Below, piece by piece: positions 35,601-50,600 of a stretch of 64,000 bases of DNA. A model generated the notes under the pieces. That model was not told the DNA's origin, did no database searches, and saw only the letters and a program-made list of their open reading frames with translations. The position numbers and the translations under genes are program-made. The stretch spans positions 45,420,501-45,484,500 of the forward strand of contig CM059587.1 in the NCBI GenBank assembly GCA_030407085.1, in the 5' to 3' direction. The stretch is from Trichopria drosophilae. Taxonomy: Eukaryota > Arthropoda > Insecta > Hymenoptera > Diapriidae. Position 1 is the stretch's first letter. Each line of letters starts with the position of its first letter.

Positions 35601-38600
35601 TTACATACCTGACTCTGACTATTTGGCTGCGTCAGCAAGGCAGTGTTTACAACTGTCGTAATGGTCGTAGCTGCTGATGCAATAAGCGGACTGGGTTCAC
35701 TAACCCTCGAGAGAACGGGTGGTCCAACAGTCTGCAATGACATCGGCTGCTGCTGATGCTGTGGTGGTTGAGATTGAGGTTGATGTTGAGGTTGCTCCTC
35801 TACCTTCCTCTTTTTGAAACCTCCGTGCGCATAAATGGGTAAACCGAGTTCCGCATTCATGAACATGTTAGTTGCTGGTAAAGGTGATTGCGCTTTTCTT
35901 TTTGGTGACCCGGCCTTTTCAACTCCCAAATCAAGGGGTTGTGTTTGAAACGTATTCTGGTGAGAAGCCGTAGGTATAATTTGTCCAAGTGGCTCAGTCG
36001 AGGTATTTCCAGCTGACGAATGTCCAGCAGCGGGGTCGCCCACGTGACACCGATTTAGATGCCTTGGATGGCTTAATGGAGGTTGCGACAAAGGTGGCCT
36101 CGTTAACGGTGTTAAACCCGTCATCGGAGGAGGTGGGAGTTTTGGTCCGGGATTTGAGTTACCGAAACCTCTTGAATCGTAAACGGACCTGCTACTGTGA
36201 GCAGGTGGTGGTAAAGGAGGTGGTGGAGCTCCGTGATGAAGAGAAGGAACTTGTTGAAGTGGAGTGTTACCAGCTTTCGAAGTCAATGGAAGTGGACCTG
36301 ACGTCGGTGTTCCCGTCTCCGATGGCCTGCAGACCGGAGTTCCGGTCATGATACCCGAATTGGGTTGTCCATAAATATGCGACGGTGCGGGACTGCTGAC
36401 CTTGGGTTTCGACCCGGCTGGTGCTGGGTAGTGGGACGGAGGCGACGCGTTCCTTGGATGCGGATATTGAGGATACGTCTTCGCAGGAGCATACGGCATT
36501 GGTTCAGGTCTGCTGAGATAACGAGGCTCTGGTGGAGAAGGGTGAGGAGGCTGCGATACCGGGTGCGACGTATGAGGAGAATGCCGATTGTGAGAGTGCG
36601 ACGGATGAACGTGTGGACTTGTGAGTTGCGATGCACTGCCCGGCCGATGATGTACTTGCGAATGTGCTGGAGTATGACTTTGAGGTATACTTTTATTTTG
36701 AAGACTCTCCCGATGATGAGCGAGTTCGATTGGCGTCGGAGATCGATACTCATACGGAGGTTTATGCTGCGAAGGGATCGTCTGCACATTCATGTACGTC
36801 ATCATCTTTGGACTGGACGAATGCTGAGGTAACGGCGCTTTCGGATGCTCGCGACTTCCCTCATTTTTGACAATCACTGAATTTTTGTGATCAGGCAGCA
36901 GTGGTGGTGGATTCGGTAAGACATCACGATGATGATCACGGTCGAGGGATACGAGGCTATTATTTTTCCCCGTAAGCGACTGTGTTTTGCCTTTAATATC
37001 ATGGGTAAATGATGACACCGGCTGATAGCTGGTGTACCCAAAAAGGCTGACACTTGGTTCAACCTTCGGCAACACACTGTGGGGTTGATGAACGATCGAA
37101 GGAGGCTTGTCGTGTCGACTCGTTATAGCCATCGGCACCTTCGATGCGCGTGAGTGCGCCGGTGGAGGGTAGTCGACCTTGCTTGGCACGCTCGACGGTC
37201 GTGGTACCTGTAAAATTTATTCATATATTTTTAACATCGCCTATTCTAGTGGCTATTATTTGTATTATCGTTTTATCTTGTGCGTGAATATCACCGAGTA
37301 TTTATACAGAATTTTCAGTCGGATATTTATTTTTTACTTGAATAAACGGTTTTACTTGAATCGTAGACAAATATTCAAATGGGGCAAAATTTCTCAAGTG
37401 TACCAGGTCAAAAAATCAAAGTTCTCCAATTTGACCCAAAGTCGGTAAATTTGTAGTTCTATACGGCAGTAGTTCACATATCAAAAATTATTTCGATTCG
37501 TCAAATAGTGACCGAGTTAGAGGAGGTGACATTTTTTGGCCTTTCACGAGTGTGAATGTTTTCAATCGCTCGTAACATTGATTCTGTTGCTTTAATCAAA
37601 ATAGTGCATACAAACTTTTTTAACGATGATTACACGGGCTTTTTGATGATTATGGTCAGTTATTTTGAAAGTCAATATTTAACGCTTTTATAGTGAACTT
37701 AATAATTAAATCTGCGTTTTCTCCATGTTCCACCCATTTTAATGCTTTGAAATTATTTCCAAATGAAAGCTGAGAGTTTTTCCTATAAAATTACCAATTT
37801 ACAAAAATGCTTTTTTTGTTGTTTTTGAGTAATCGTAAAATTAGTGATTCGCTGAGCTGCTTCGAGCGGGACAAGTCGTGACAAGTCGCGCGCGCCTTTG
37901 TGTAGCGGCCACCCAGTCTCACTCGAAGCAACGCAACGAATCATTAATTTTACGATTACTCGAAAACAACAAAAAAAGCATCTTTGCAAATTGGTAATCT
38001 TATAGGAAAAACTCTCAGCTTTCATTTGGAAATAATTTCAAAGCATTAAAATGGGTGGAACATGGAGAAAACGCCGATTTAATTATTAATTTCACTATAA
38101 AAGGGTTAAACATTGACTTACAAAATAATTTATCATAATCAACTGAAAGACCGTGTAATCATCATCAAAAAAGTTCGGATGTACTATTTTGATTAAAGCA
38201 ACAGAATCAAAGTTACGAGCGATTGAAAACATCCACAGCCGTTAAATGAATTTTTTAACCTGGTACACTTGAGAAATTTTGCCCCAAATGAGATAGGTTT
38301 ATATGTATAGAGAGAATAAAAATATTAAAAGACAAATTCAACTCTACAGTTCATATATGATTATAGAAAAAACATACCTCTTGAGCTGGAGGTACTGAAG
38401 TTCTAGTGAAACCACACGTTCCTTCCGTCATTTGTCTCTCGATAAGGTGAGCATAATACTTTTTCGAATCGTTTGTATTATATTTCCCGGAGGTCGCATG
38501 TTCCCGCTCTCTATTAGCTGCATCACGCTCCTCACGTTCTCGTTGTTGTTGTTGTTGCTGCTGTTGTTGGTGCTGTTGCTGTTGAGCGATAGTGACTGGA

Positions 38601-41600
38601 TGCGGAGCGGGACCTGGACCAGGATGATGATGTCCCGGATCGGACACTAAACCAGCATGTGGAGCCGTCGTGTGCGTCCGACTGCCTGGCGGAGCCATGG
38701 GTATGTACGGGTGACTATTCCATGGCATTGAACTCGAATGCATGCTCCTCTGTTGAACATAAGACATCTACTTAAATTAATACTGCCTGTCGGTTTATAC
38801 ATTACAGCAATTGTGAATAAAAGAATAGCGATGTTTAAAAGGGTTTAAAAACGTTGCATATAAAATGTGAAGCAGTAAGCAAGAGTGCAATGTAGTTTGC
38901 AATATAGTTGAGGAAACTTTACATTTCTAGAATACGGCGGGACTTGTTATATACACGTTCTTCTGTTCCCAACAATTTGACCTTCATATGCAAAGAAGAG
39001 TTTTCCTAAAATGATGAAATGCGATAATAATATTCCGAATGTCAAGTTTTGGGACGGAGCCACGAACTACAGCCTTAAAGACATTAATTTAATGCAAAGT
39101 GAATCCAGTCTTTTTTCGAACTTCATCCAAGCAGGACGGTCCATAAATATTCAATGAAAGCTTATCTCGCATTCAACACCATTGATGTGCCAAACGTCCC
39201 GCATAACGGGATTCCGTACGAGCAATAAAGAAGCGAATTTCGCATTTAACGAGTCCCAAGAAAGGTCATTCCAAGTTCATTGTGCAAAACTGGAAAGCAA
39301 ACATGAATGTGGCATCTCTATCGCAGATCTCGATCATGTGTCCAACCAGCGGCACATCTGTGCTTGCTGACGGGTGTGCAGTTACTGCGCAGTTTAGCCG
39401 AAAGAGGGCCGAGGGGAGAGCGGCGCGGGTGGTGCGGCGGCCCCATGGATAGTCGGATACCACACTTAACAGTCTGAAAAGAGTGAGAATCTAATTATAG
39501 AAGGAACTCCGAGGTGGCGATTACTATGCTAATCGTTCGCCTTGCGAATAAGTGTCAACCCACAAAGTGTTTACATGTTACACGCGTCATTCGCGAGATA
39601 GATAGCCGAACACACAATTTTGATTACGTCGTGCGAAGGTCTTTGATAAATACATATCCTGCTGCGAACGATAATTCACTAGAAAGAACCCAGCCATTCC
39701 AAAATTGTCACATATATGTCCGGACAATAATGCGAAATAACATATCAAGAAATGCTCCCATTTGCAATTATAAACATATCTATTCGACACGTGCCCAATG
39801 ATTCATTTAAACCGTAAACAGTTTGATCAATTCAATTATGCAAATCATCTATGCATAAATTACATCGACGATGATACTGTATCAATTGATACTGTATCTC
39901 GTTAGAATGTGTGTTTTATATGAATTCGTGTTTATCGACATGATGTATGAACATTCTTCGAATATCAGCGATAGCATATTAAGTCTTCGTTAAATACGAA
40001 ATAAAATAACCTGCACAGATGAAATCGTTTGTTTGAACGGAATTTCCGCCTAAGCATTTAAATAAAGCCTTTGACGTCCGCAGAATCTGTATTGGAGCTA
40101 TTATTCGTGATTCATCATGTGTCGTGATATCTTTTCAAGGTTTATAACGAGTAATGAGACGCGATAATAAATCCGCCATACATACATTCTTAAGATGGCG
40201 GGTTCGATTAGGGCACGTGGTGGCGATAACATCGATTGCCAGATTACAAGAGGAAGATTCGCATAAAGAATCAGATTCAAGTCGTGAAATGATAGAACGG
40301 AGGTGACAGTGACTGATGCCGAGTCGTAATGTCGATAGTTTCTTATTATCAGATATTTGCTCTTCGTATTTGATCGGAATTTCGATCGTTAAGTTTTCAT
40401 CAAATATAGCCGAGGCGGGATTAAGTGTTATTGAACTAATCATCCAAGTGGGTTTTTCCATGTTTTGGATCGCATGTGGCTATTTATATCTCTTTTGTAA
40501 TTGACGTGTGGGACCTCAACGATTAATTAATTGCATCACTGTCAATGGCACGATTATTATGTCCCCTTGAATATCCTTAATCTGAGATTATTGTGGATCT
40601 TTTCTTTGCTCCTTTAAAGTATTGAGTGTATGCAGCGGTAAAATGAAACATTTTAGATACATGGATGTCCCTAATAAATACATGCGCTCGTTCTCTGGTA
40701 CATGTAATAAAAATTTGTAATTAGTGACGGCAGGTGAGGCTAATAATGGCACAGGCAAACAAACGATAAGGGAACGAAGCTGATGTAAACATAAAAATGA
40801 TAAGAAATCCGAGGACGATGACAGAGAACATGGAGGCATTCGATTTAATGTAATTAACGTGCTTCCAGATTTTAAAACTTTTCTATCTGCATCCAATATC
40901 ATTTATTTACTGTTTACTACACTCAATTAATTATCTTTTATAATGTTTCAATTTGCCCCTACTTCTTTATGTCACCTTAAGTTATGACAATATTGGGATA
41001 AGTCACAAAATTTTTGAGACAAAGTCAAATTCTTAACCCGTTCAACAATTCAGCCAATTCATCACTGCGATAATCTGATTTTATTTTGGATAAAATAACA
41101 ATGTGTCTAAGACATTGTAGTGAATTATATTTAGAATAATATATACCCTTATTATCTCCTCGAACAGTGATTCACTCTACTCTCATCTGTCCCCTCTACT
41201 CTAAAGTGGTTGTATGAATAGAATAACAAACGAAGGCGCGGTTTCTAATTCTCTTCCCCTAAATTAAGAAGAAAATTGAACCGTTCTGAAAGCTCTTGAT
41301 TTTTTTTTGTCAATAATACAAAAGCACTGCAGTTATATTTGGTTCGAAATTCATAGGAAATTCATATTGTATTATATCTTCTATATGCTTGGATTTTTGT
41401 TGAATGAGAATATAAAAATATTTCAACGACTCAATGAATTACTTTTCTAACAATATAATTAGTTCTATTTATTTGGTAGCCTTTCGTCGAAAAGTTAATA
41501 ATGACATAATCACGCTATATTAACTGTTCCAGTTGAAATAATAAATTATTCCTGTCTACGATTTCCATGCAAATAATCGGATAAATATTAATTTGTTGGT

Positions 41601-44600
41601 TAAGAGTTATATTAATAAATAAGCAGCAGATATATCGCTAATCAATTTTACACATCCAAGCGATTACATTAAGTATTTTATATTTAGCCTTGACTACGTA
41701 ATAGTGATCGCGTGAAAAACATTCCGCTTAATCTGTGGAAGTAAAGAAAAACGTTGTATTCGCAAAAGACGTAGAAACGTTCCAGGAATCTTTTTATGAA
41801 ATCTAAAGAGGCGTGGAAGAGAAGAGCGAGGAAGCAAGCTGGTGAAACGAGAATCGATTCAAGCTTTTCCGGTTTTAACGGGACTCGATCGAGCTTGCAT
41901 TATTTATCGCAAATACATCCTGGATTCTCATTAAATTTACTGACTTTTCTGGAGATTAAAAAGGCGAAAAAAGAAATGATGAATATTTTTATCGCTATTG
42001 GTCACACGTGAATCCAATCATCTGTCAGTTTTAAAAAAGATTATTACATTTTGCAGAAATCAAACAAAACATCAGAAAGCAAAGCGCATAAAATATCAAG
42101 CATGAAGCAAAAGCGTCGGGCAACATGATTCGGAAACAAAGAGCATGGAGAGAAAGGGAGACTGGAGGAAGGGGAGACAGATAAAAAACGGATAACAGCA
42201 TGTGTGTAACTGCTGACGGTGCAACGAAGAAAACCGAAACTTGAGTGAATAAATCAACATAAAGAGATCTACGAACACGCTGAATGTGCTGTTTTGCTCG
42301 AACAAACAAAATTCCTTATCTCTAAATTTCTACATTTATCCGATAATTCTTATCATCAGTTTGTAATGTTATCCACGGCACAGTTTTAAAGATTACCACA
42401 CTTTTTTTAAAGGTTGACGTTTCTTATGCGATATAATATACGAGAAATTGTTTTTCTTTTGTGTAATCTACATGAGAACATAAAAGCGACCTAGTCCGTA
42501 GATAATAGGATATTCGAATACTTTTGGCGTGCTCCACACGCAAGATAAAATCCCAGTTTTGCGAATTTGCTTCCCTTGAGAGTAGAGGCTGAACTTTCGT
42601 ATATCCTTGCTAGCTCAAAATGGCAAACCTTCTTCCCCTTAACTATACAATCATTTTCGACAGAATCGATGCACTTACGTCCCATCCCCGAAATCGAGGA
42701 GTTTATTTAATGAAGAAATAAATATTTGACGAGACGACATATCTCCTACATTATTCAAAGTAGCAAAGAATAATAAACCTGACAAACTCGAAACATCCCC
42801 TCGAAGCACAATCAACGGGTTGATCGATTAAACAGGAAAAAAAAACTGCTGGCACACAACAGTTCAATATCAAGAGCCCCATCCCTATCGTTTCAGTAAA
42901 ATGAACATGCCTTGGTGGTAAAATGGGGGCGCATTAACGCAGCCCAAGAAAGGCGGTGCGAGTAAGGCATATGGGAGAAGAAATCCGAGGGGTTTTGATA
43001 CAAAGTAAGGAAGCTGAAGATAGAATAGAGAAATCGAGAACAACAGATTGCTAAAGAGAGAAGGAAAATCGATGAAGCGAATACTCGTAGAGCCGAAGGG
43101 TATTCTTTATCCGCGAGGACATCGTCGACTTCGGAGAAGAGTCCGCACCCAATTTCGGCGTCCAATTAGACCCGGAATCAAAGTCTTTAAATACCTTTTG
43201 TAACGGGCGAGATCTCTTTCGATAAATTACAAATTTCGCCTCCATTGTTTTAAAATGCTAATAATTACGAAGTCGTGATGCCCAAACAATATTGTCCAAT
43301 CCATCGTAAATGGTTTCCCCTTTTTCATCGTATAGGATAAATACTTCAATGTTACTCGTTAGAGCTTGGGACAAAACAGATGTCGGAAAAAAAAGAACCA
43401 CTTTTAAAGGCATGCGGAATTCGAGGGACAGAAAAAAGGGAAGCTAATATATGCAGCAATTAAGATCGATAGAAATATTAATTTTGTACAATAAGACCTT
43501 GATTTAGCTGCGATTTATTTAGGGGTCATAAAGCGGAAGTCGTTCCTAATGAAAATGCCCGTAAATATAATTCCGTATTCATCATTTTTGTTTAACAGGA
43601 AATATCGTAACAATAGAGCTATATTAACGATTAAGCAACATTATTGTAACAATATTATTTGAACCAAGTATCATTGTGCACTGTACGTCCATAATCAGGT
43701 ATCAAAAAATAGTTTTATATGTTAAGTTTTTGTTTAATACGTGATACTATTTTTAGTAAAGTTAGTTAAAGATAAAAAAAGTGTCGAATGTTTTTAATGG
43801 GTGCAAAACACGGAAAAATTTTAATTGAAGAAACTACGCGCTAAGGAAACTTTCATGGGAGAATAATTGCGACAAGGTAGTGCACTCCGGGTTGCGTGTT
43901 CGAGTTATCCGAACTTCCAGCTAGATTCTTTGCGTAAGGCTAAATAAACATTGAACATCGTAGTAAATACGTTGATAGGATAGCAATTAATCTCGCTTCG
44001 ACAACAATAAGAGAAAGAGTAATTTTCCTTTATCGTCTGATCGACAATAAAGCACATTAAACGTGAGACACGAAGGGTAATTAAATGTCGTAACGAAGAT
44101 CTTGTTGAAAAATATATGATATCCGGTGAAACTCTGCTTATATCTCGCTCTTATCGAGATTCTGCTATCTAGTAAATATATTGCAAACGGAGCGTCGAGC
44201 GCGTTCGGACTAGGTAATACTACGCCGACCAGAGGGAACTTAGATCGAAAGATTAGAAACGATTCCGAGTCAACTTGTAAGAGGGAAAAATTGTAAGGTC
44301 GAATACAAAAAGTAACGATGAGTACGAAGAATCGAATGATAACGCGAGTAACAAACGACGATGAATTTAACAGAAATGACTAACCGAAACTCGTTACTAA
44401 CATCCAGAGGATTTCCCATTTATAAATAACCGCATGCCGGCATAACGAATTGCTTTCGTTTGTCTGGTGGAGTTAAATATTTAGATTTTTGCGTATCCTT
44501 ATAAATTTTGTAAAAATTAAAAATTAAAGCGCAAAAATATATTTTCATTAAAAGATGTCGAACACAACTTCTATACACTGCAAAAACTCGTGTCTTCCAA

Positions 44601-47600
44601 ACGTCTTATTTTTAAGACATTAGACACTTCAAAAATGTCTTTTCACAAAAAACGTCTTAATATATGTTTTCGTTGCAAAGTGTCTCAAAATTTTTCGACA
44701 TTAATTGCATCATTCGATCGTAAATACGACATTTTTGTGTCTTATAATCTGAGACATATAATGAAAGGGGTAAAAGTGTTATGTTAAAATTTGGTTCGTT
44801 CGAGATGAACCGCGTGATTAATTCCGAGACTTCAAAGGAATTAACCCGAAAATTGAAACAGAACGCGAATATTGATCCATTTTTACATAAATATCAAACA
44901 CTTTTAGGTTATGTATCAACTATCGAGAAGATTGAAGACACTTCTAGCGTCTCAAAATAAGTCATTTATAACGTCTTCATATACTATAAGACAACCAAAA
45001 TCGTCTTAAAAGTGAGGACGAAAGGATCTCAAAATAAGACACCCATTTTTTAACAGTGTAATTGTTTTTAATAATATAATTGCAATACCTGTCGTCTTTA
45101 CGCGTATATTTTGATTGTAATACGTTGTTGAGACGTTAACTGAGGTAAACATGATTGGAAAACTAAACATTTACAACTGCTTAAATGAATTCACGTCGGG
45201 TTAGACATCCGTATTATTGATCGCGTTGTGTACAGAAGTCTCTGAAGTAGGTTGCCATTTTCCATTCGATGAAGAATTGCTCGTATTATCCCACGAGCAA
45301 GCACGACCATTGTTATGTGCTATAGGCACAAGAATTGCATAATTAATGACTCCTCTCTTTCTTTTTCACTCATAAAGTACGCGGTGAGTTTGCATTGCAA
45401 ATAACATAAGCGAGGGGAAGACGGTGCGTCACATTGCACAGAAGTCGCATTCGCGACCTTTCAAGCGTTGCGTGGTAAATGAAAAAAAAACTATATGGCT
45501 GGTATACATATATATCTTACTTTCGAAATGCATTTGAAAGTCAAATTACCAAAGAGAACCCATCGTCGAAGGCATGCTTGCATCGCGTACTACTTGGTTT
45601 ATGCTTCGTAAATTGGATCACTTTTTAGTACGAATCACGAATCGTTAACCAACACGCGCAATACTAAAGTATTTACAATTACAATGCATAATTTTAGTCC
45701 CACGAACTCTAGAAATTCACACGGACATTTTACTCTCGACATTTTTTTCTTTGAGGTTAAAAATCTTCATTTCCGCCCTGGTAGAGATTTGGCTGGTTGA
45801 GCTAGCGTTGAAAATATCATAGCAAGTTTATATAATAGGTAAGAATCAATCGATTCGATAAAACGAGCAGGTGTAAATGTAAACGATTTTTCTTTCGAAA
45901 TGAAGGTTTGATCTTTACAGCAGCTTTGTAAACAATCTCGACAGCATGTGTGCGCGAATCAGCTGAGAGTAAGCCGCCATATTGGGAGTTCGATCGAGAG
46001 GTATTCGAGATTCTCGAATCGAGCCGAGATCGATAAGTTGTAGGAGCTTGCCGCACTCATGTTAAACTATATTAGCTCTCTCAATGTGTCGCGTCTCGGT
46101 AGACTTCGGCTAGAAGTGATATAATTTTTCGTAGGATTTCTACCCATATTATATACTAGTTTCTACCCAGATCATAAAAATCCAGGATAATTCTGGCTAG
46201 ATTCTCGTCAACATCTCTACCAGGGCACCCTGCAGAGCATTTTACTAAATTCAAGTATTAGTTTTTCGTGGATCATTTTGTCGTCTTCGTTATAATTTAT
46301 TGCGCAAGTTCTAAAATTGATTATTCATGTAATTGAAATCATACACAAGGAAGTTTACAAACGTTTTATTTTAGTATGCTTTACTAATCCGGCGCCAACA
46401 GCGCGTTAAGACGAGAAACAGCCTTCCTGACATTTTCACCGACGGTAAAGTATTGTATTCAACTAATTGCACGAAGGTTAACACGGGAAAAGGTAATTAT
46501 AACGAACTGTGGAAGCCATTCTGCCAACAATGTGCTTGTCATTTCCAATGAACTCGATATAACGCTTAAAAAAGAAAAATACAAGGGGAGTATTTACACC
46601 GATTTGGAAGTCGAATTTCAAGGTCATTAAAAAAGAATAGGCTAGTTGCTACGTGCCAAATTTGCGAATTCCGATATTTCGTTCGGGCAATGTTGTGTCG
46701 GGCTTGGGTACTGTTGTCCTTTTAAATATCATAACAATAATAAAGAAATTGTTTCCGGCCTAGTCAATATTATTTGTTTGGATTCATATTCCAAGAAAAC
46801 TTACTCGCGAGATTTTAGATGGGTATAGAACCTGCCCTGGACACTTGCGTTAATCTTCCTCGGTACGTAAAATCGTCCTTTACCAACTAGTTAGAAAAAA
46901 TACACCGTTTTACTAAGAATTATGCAAATAACGCATGTTTTAACATTGTAGATTAAGAGGTTTAGTCGAGGAACACCCTAGTTATGAGGCGGCGCGAGAA
47001 TAACCTTGATATTGTTGAAATATATGTCAATCGTGAAGTGGTTATATGATACTAAATCGGCGATAATTCTTGGGCTGAAAGTAAATCTGCCAGTTGGGAT
47101 TGCGTAAAAATTGTTATTTATTTATCGGTGGTAACGATGCGACCGTGTCTCTTACACGTTAACCGCATTGCTCAATTACGTGCTGTAGCCGTGGCCGTTG
47201 TTACGTGCAGTACACATTAATCACTGGCAGTCACGCGAGAGGAGGCGCGTTACGGAGAAATGCGATTCGGCGAAGTCTTAATGAGGATCCTTCCGAGAAA
47301 TCACAGTGTCTACCGACACTAGCGGCATCCGCTATTTTTCACCTCGACCCCGGACTCATCTCTTTCTTTCTTTGTCTCCGCGTCTGTCTGTTGTCTGTCT
47401 GTCTGTCTGTCTGTCTCTTTAGATTTAGCTAATCAGACTAATCCAATATGAGCCATGCCTCAAATATCGCTTCTCCAAATGTTCCAAATTTCTTAGACTG
47501 AAATTTCACTCATTTTGAGAGTGATAACCGAGATTTACTAACCCTTAAAGCGCCAACCTATATAAAAATAACACAAAGCGCCATGTGGGGTCGTGGGAGA

Positions 47601-50600
47601 CCCCAATCCGAAGATAATATCATCCTGCGCGGACAGTTTTCGTTATTTCGTTTCAACAAAATTACTGGATACTGTCAAAGTGGTATTTTACTGCGTAGAT
47701 AAGTTATTTTGATAACAAAATTATTTGTGTCCGTTGTAAAAAATGAAATACAAAAGTGACGTTTTTCACAAAAAAAAAAATCATAACTCAGCCAATTTTC
47801 AATATTTTTTCCTAAAAATTTAACTTGTGCCTCTTGAAATGTAGCTCTTTAAGATGAAATATGCTGTAAAAGTGCAGTTTTACAAGGGAAATATTGATGT
47901 AATATTTATGTGTGGGGTCTCCTAGTACCCCCAGAGCGCTTTAAAATTTGTCGGCCTGTGTTATTCTAGTCGTCACATAAAATCATTTCTTTCATTCCAT
48001 ATGATTGCACGTGCGAACAAAAAATTATTAATTTTAAGGCATTTTGCAGAGACCAGCTTCTTGTATTTCCAGAAACGGGTTTCAAAATTCATGATTGTTT
48101 TAAGTAAACCGACTCTGTAATTTGCTGAACTCGTGAGATGAAATGAAAGATTAATAAAAATATGCAAGGCGCAGGTTAGAGACATTTCGAAAGTTTTCAC
48201 CTAGAAATTAGAGTTTCATGTATACGAGAGCTTTCGCTTTTATGCGAGACTTCCTGCGCCTGTCATTACTACTCTACGTTACGGTATTGAAAATTCAAAT
48301 CGATTTCAGGAAGTTGGTAATTGTTAGGCGACAGGTCATCATTTCGTCATCGTTGAAACGTCGGTCTAATTTCTAACGATAAAAAACAGTGTCGCAACGA
48401 CGCGATCGGGATTTTGAATATGCATCAAAATTTGCAAGCGGCTTACGCACGATTACGACATGAACTAACCGAATTTACTTTCCGCATAAAAGTTTTTTAA
48501 AAAATGCATTAATTCGCGGTTTCCTGTAGGTACTTTCTTAGATTCAAGGTCGTATTGTATGTATGGAAGCAAAAAAATTGAGGATATTGCGGTATTTCTG
48601 TAGTACCGTTATGCATGCAGCGCGCTCGAAGGCTGCTAACGATTTGTCAAGGATGCATCCCAGGCCCGGATCTTATTTTGCCTTTTAATCCTCCAGTGGT
48701 TACCTAATCTTTATTACTAACCTTTCCCCAAATATACCCGTTAATCCCATGAACGCTTGACCCTCGTCAGAGCTCAAACATCTCACAATTGTTCGTTTTT
48801 CGTCGATTAATTGCCCTGTAGAGCAGGAATTTTAAAAGCTGTCATCAAAAATGCATTTCTTTCCTATAATCATTTTCGGCATGTGCTAAATCGTTAAAAG
48901 AGAAACAAATGCTATCTAGTTTCGATTTTAATAGTTTTTTTTTCAGTTTTATTTTTAATACGTCTTTTTGTAAACCATGTAAACCACTGTAACTCATGCT
49001 GATATTTGCTTAAGTAAAATTCGATTTAAGTTATTGTAATATACATAACGCACTTTAAAAATATTATATATTTCGATAATTAAAAAAAAATAATTAACTG
49101 TTTTTTAAAATGAAAAATTTGTTTTTTTTTAATCATTAACTATCTGTTTTTACTTTTAATGTAGAATGATGGACATTATTTAACAAAAATCGATTAGTAG
49201 TTTTTGCTAGTTAACGAGAATCTGCTTACATAATTTGATAAGAGACTTAATTTGTACCTGTCTAGAGGTTTTTCAATATATTGTAACTAATTAGGCTCTC
49301 ATTAAAAAGTGCGCATAATAATTACATTTAATACATATTCTAAAAGAATTATCACATACTATTATTTTCCTGCACAAAATGAATATAATTATTAACTTTT
49401 ATACACAAGAAAAAAGTAAACGCAGTTTATGAAATAAAGCAATGTAAAACGCGTGCAATAGTATCCATTTGTAAAAAGAAGTTTACAAACAATAATGGCA
49501 CGGATTGAATTATTTACAAAAATTTTACCTAAAAACGAATGAACACAAATAAGCAAAACCTCGTGTATCAATTTTCATGTTTTTTAATCTTTACCACTTT
49601 TTCAATAACTCACGGTTGCTAAACAATTTATTTGCTACGTATGCGATTAATAAAAACCGAAACCGCACAAATATTGGATCGCATTTAGGAACACTATTAT
49701 ACTATTAAGAGGATTTTATAATCCACTGGACAGTTGAATGTCGGCTTTTAGTTAATCTCGGCCTACGTAACCAGAAAAAACGACCCGTTACGTTCCCAAA
49801 ATTTACGTTCCCTCTCATAAATTCTGTAGTTTTTTATGGTAAACGTGTCACCACACCGGTTGTAAATTTTCTCTTCGAGATTTAAAACAACGTTCTTTTG
49901 TTTTTTAAGTGTCAACAAAACATTATCTGTGCACAAATTCCTTTTGTTATTAGTTTGGTAATTATGTAAGTTATAAATAGTCAAAGCCGATTTTCTTCGT
50001 TTCATGAATATTTACGATGTTGTTTATTTTGAACAAGTCGTGTCATTGCCTTTTCATTGTACGTTACTTTCGTAACGAAACAATTGAGCTTCGATCTATA
50101 TTGTATAGATCGCAATTGTTTAGTGCAAACTTTATTGTTGAAGATTTAGCACGAAGAATGCGGTATATAAATCGTTTACAACCATAGGTAACCAACGTCA
50201 GCGATTATTAATCGTTAGAAACTTGCTATAAAATACACATGTTTTTCTGATGTAACAATGTTGTGAAAGTTTACGGTCATTTTCGCGTGGCCTTGTAGAA
50301 TTCGAAAAGTCTTGCCAACCAATTCATCCAACTATAGCACAACTTTTACTTCGTAAGAAAGTCGTAACGAGTTCGAGAAAATTGAAATTTTTTTTCAAAT
50401 TCAATACTGATGATATCTACTCTATCAAAATTTCTTGAATTTACGTCGAATTAAAACTTTTCGAATTTACGCGAAAGTAAAAGTTTGGGAATTTAACCTC
50501 GCTGTTCGAAGCTTTTAGGAATTCGATTCTTCCTCTCATTCAATCCGAAATGACGTACATCCTTTGCGTGAGATCTTTACACACACGAGCAGGCATCTAC

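Noticed and set aside
36365..36832. Plus-strand Arg-rich frame of 155 codons
   Set aside because: It is antisense to the Pro/His-rich Kdm3 exon; the composition follows from the complementary codons.
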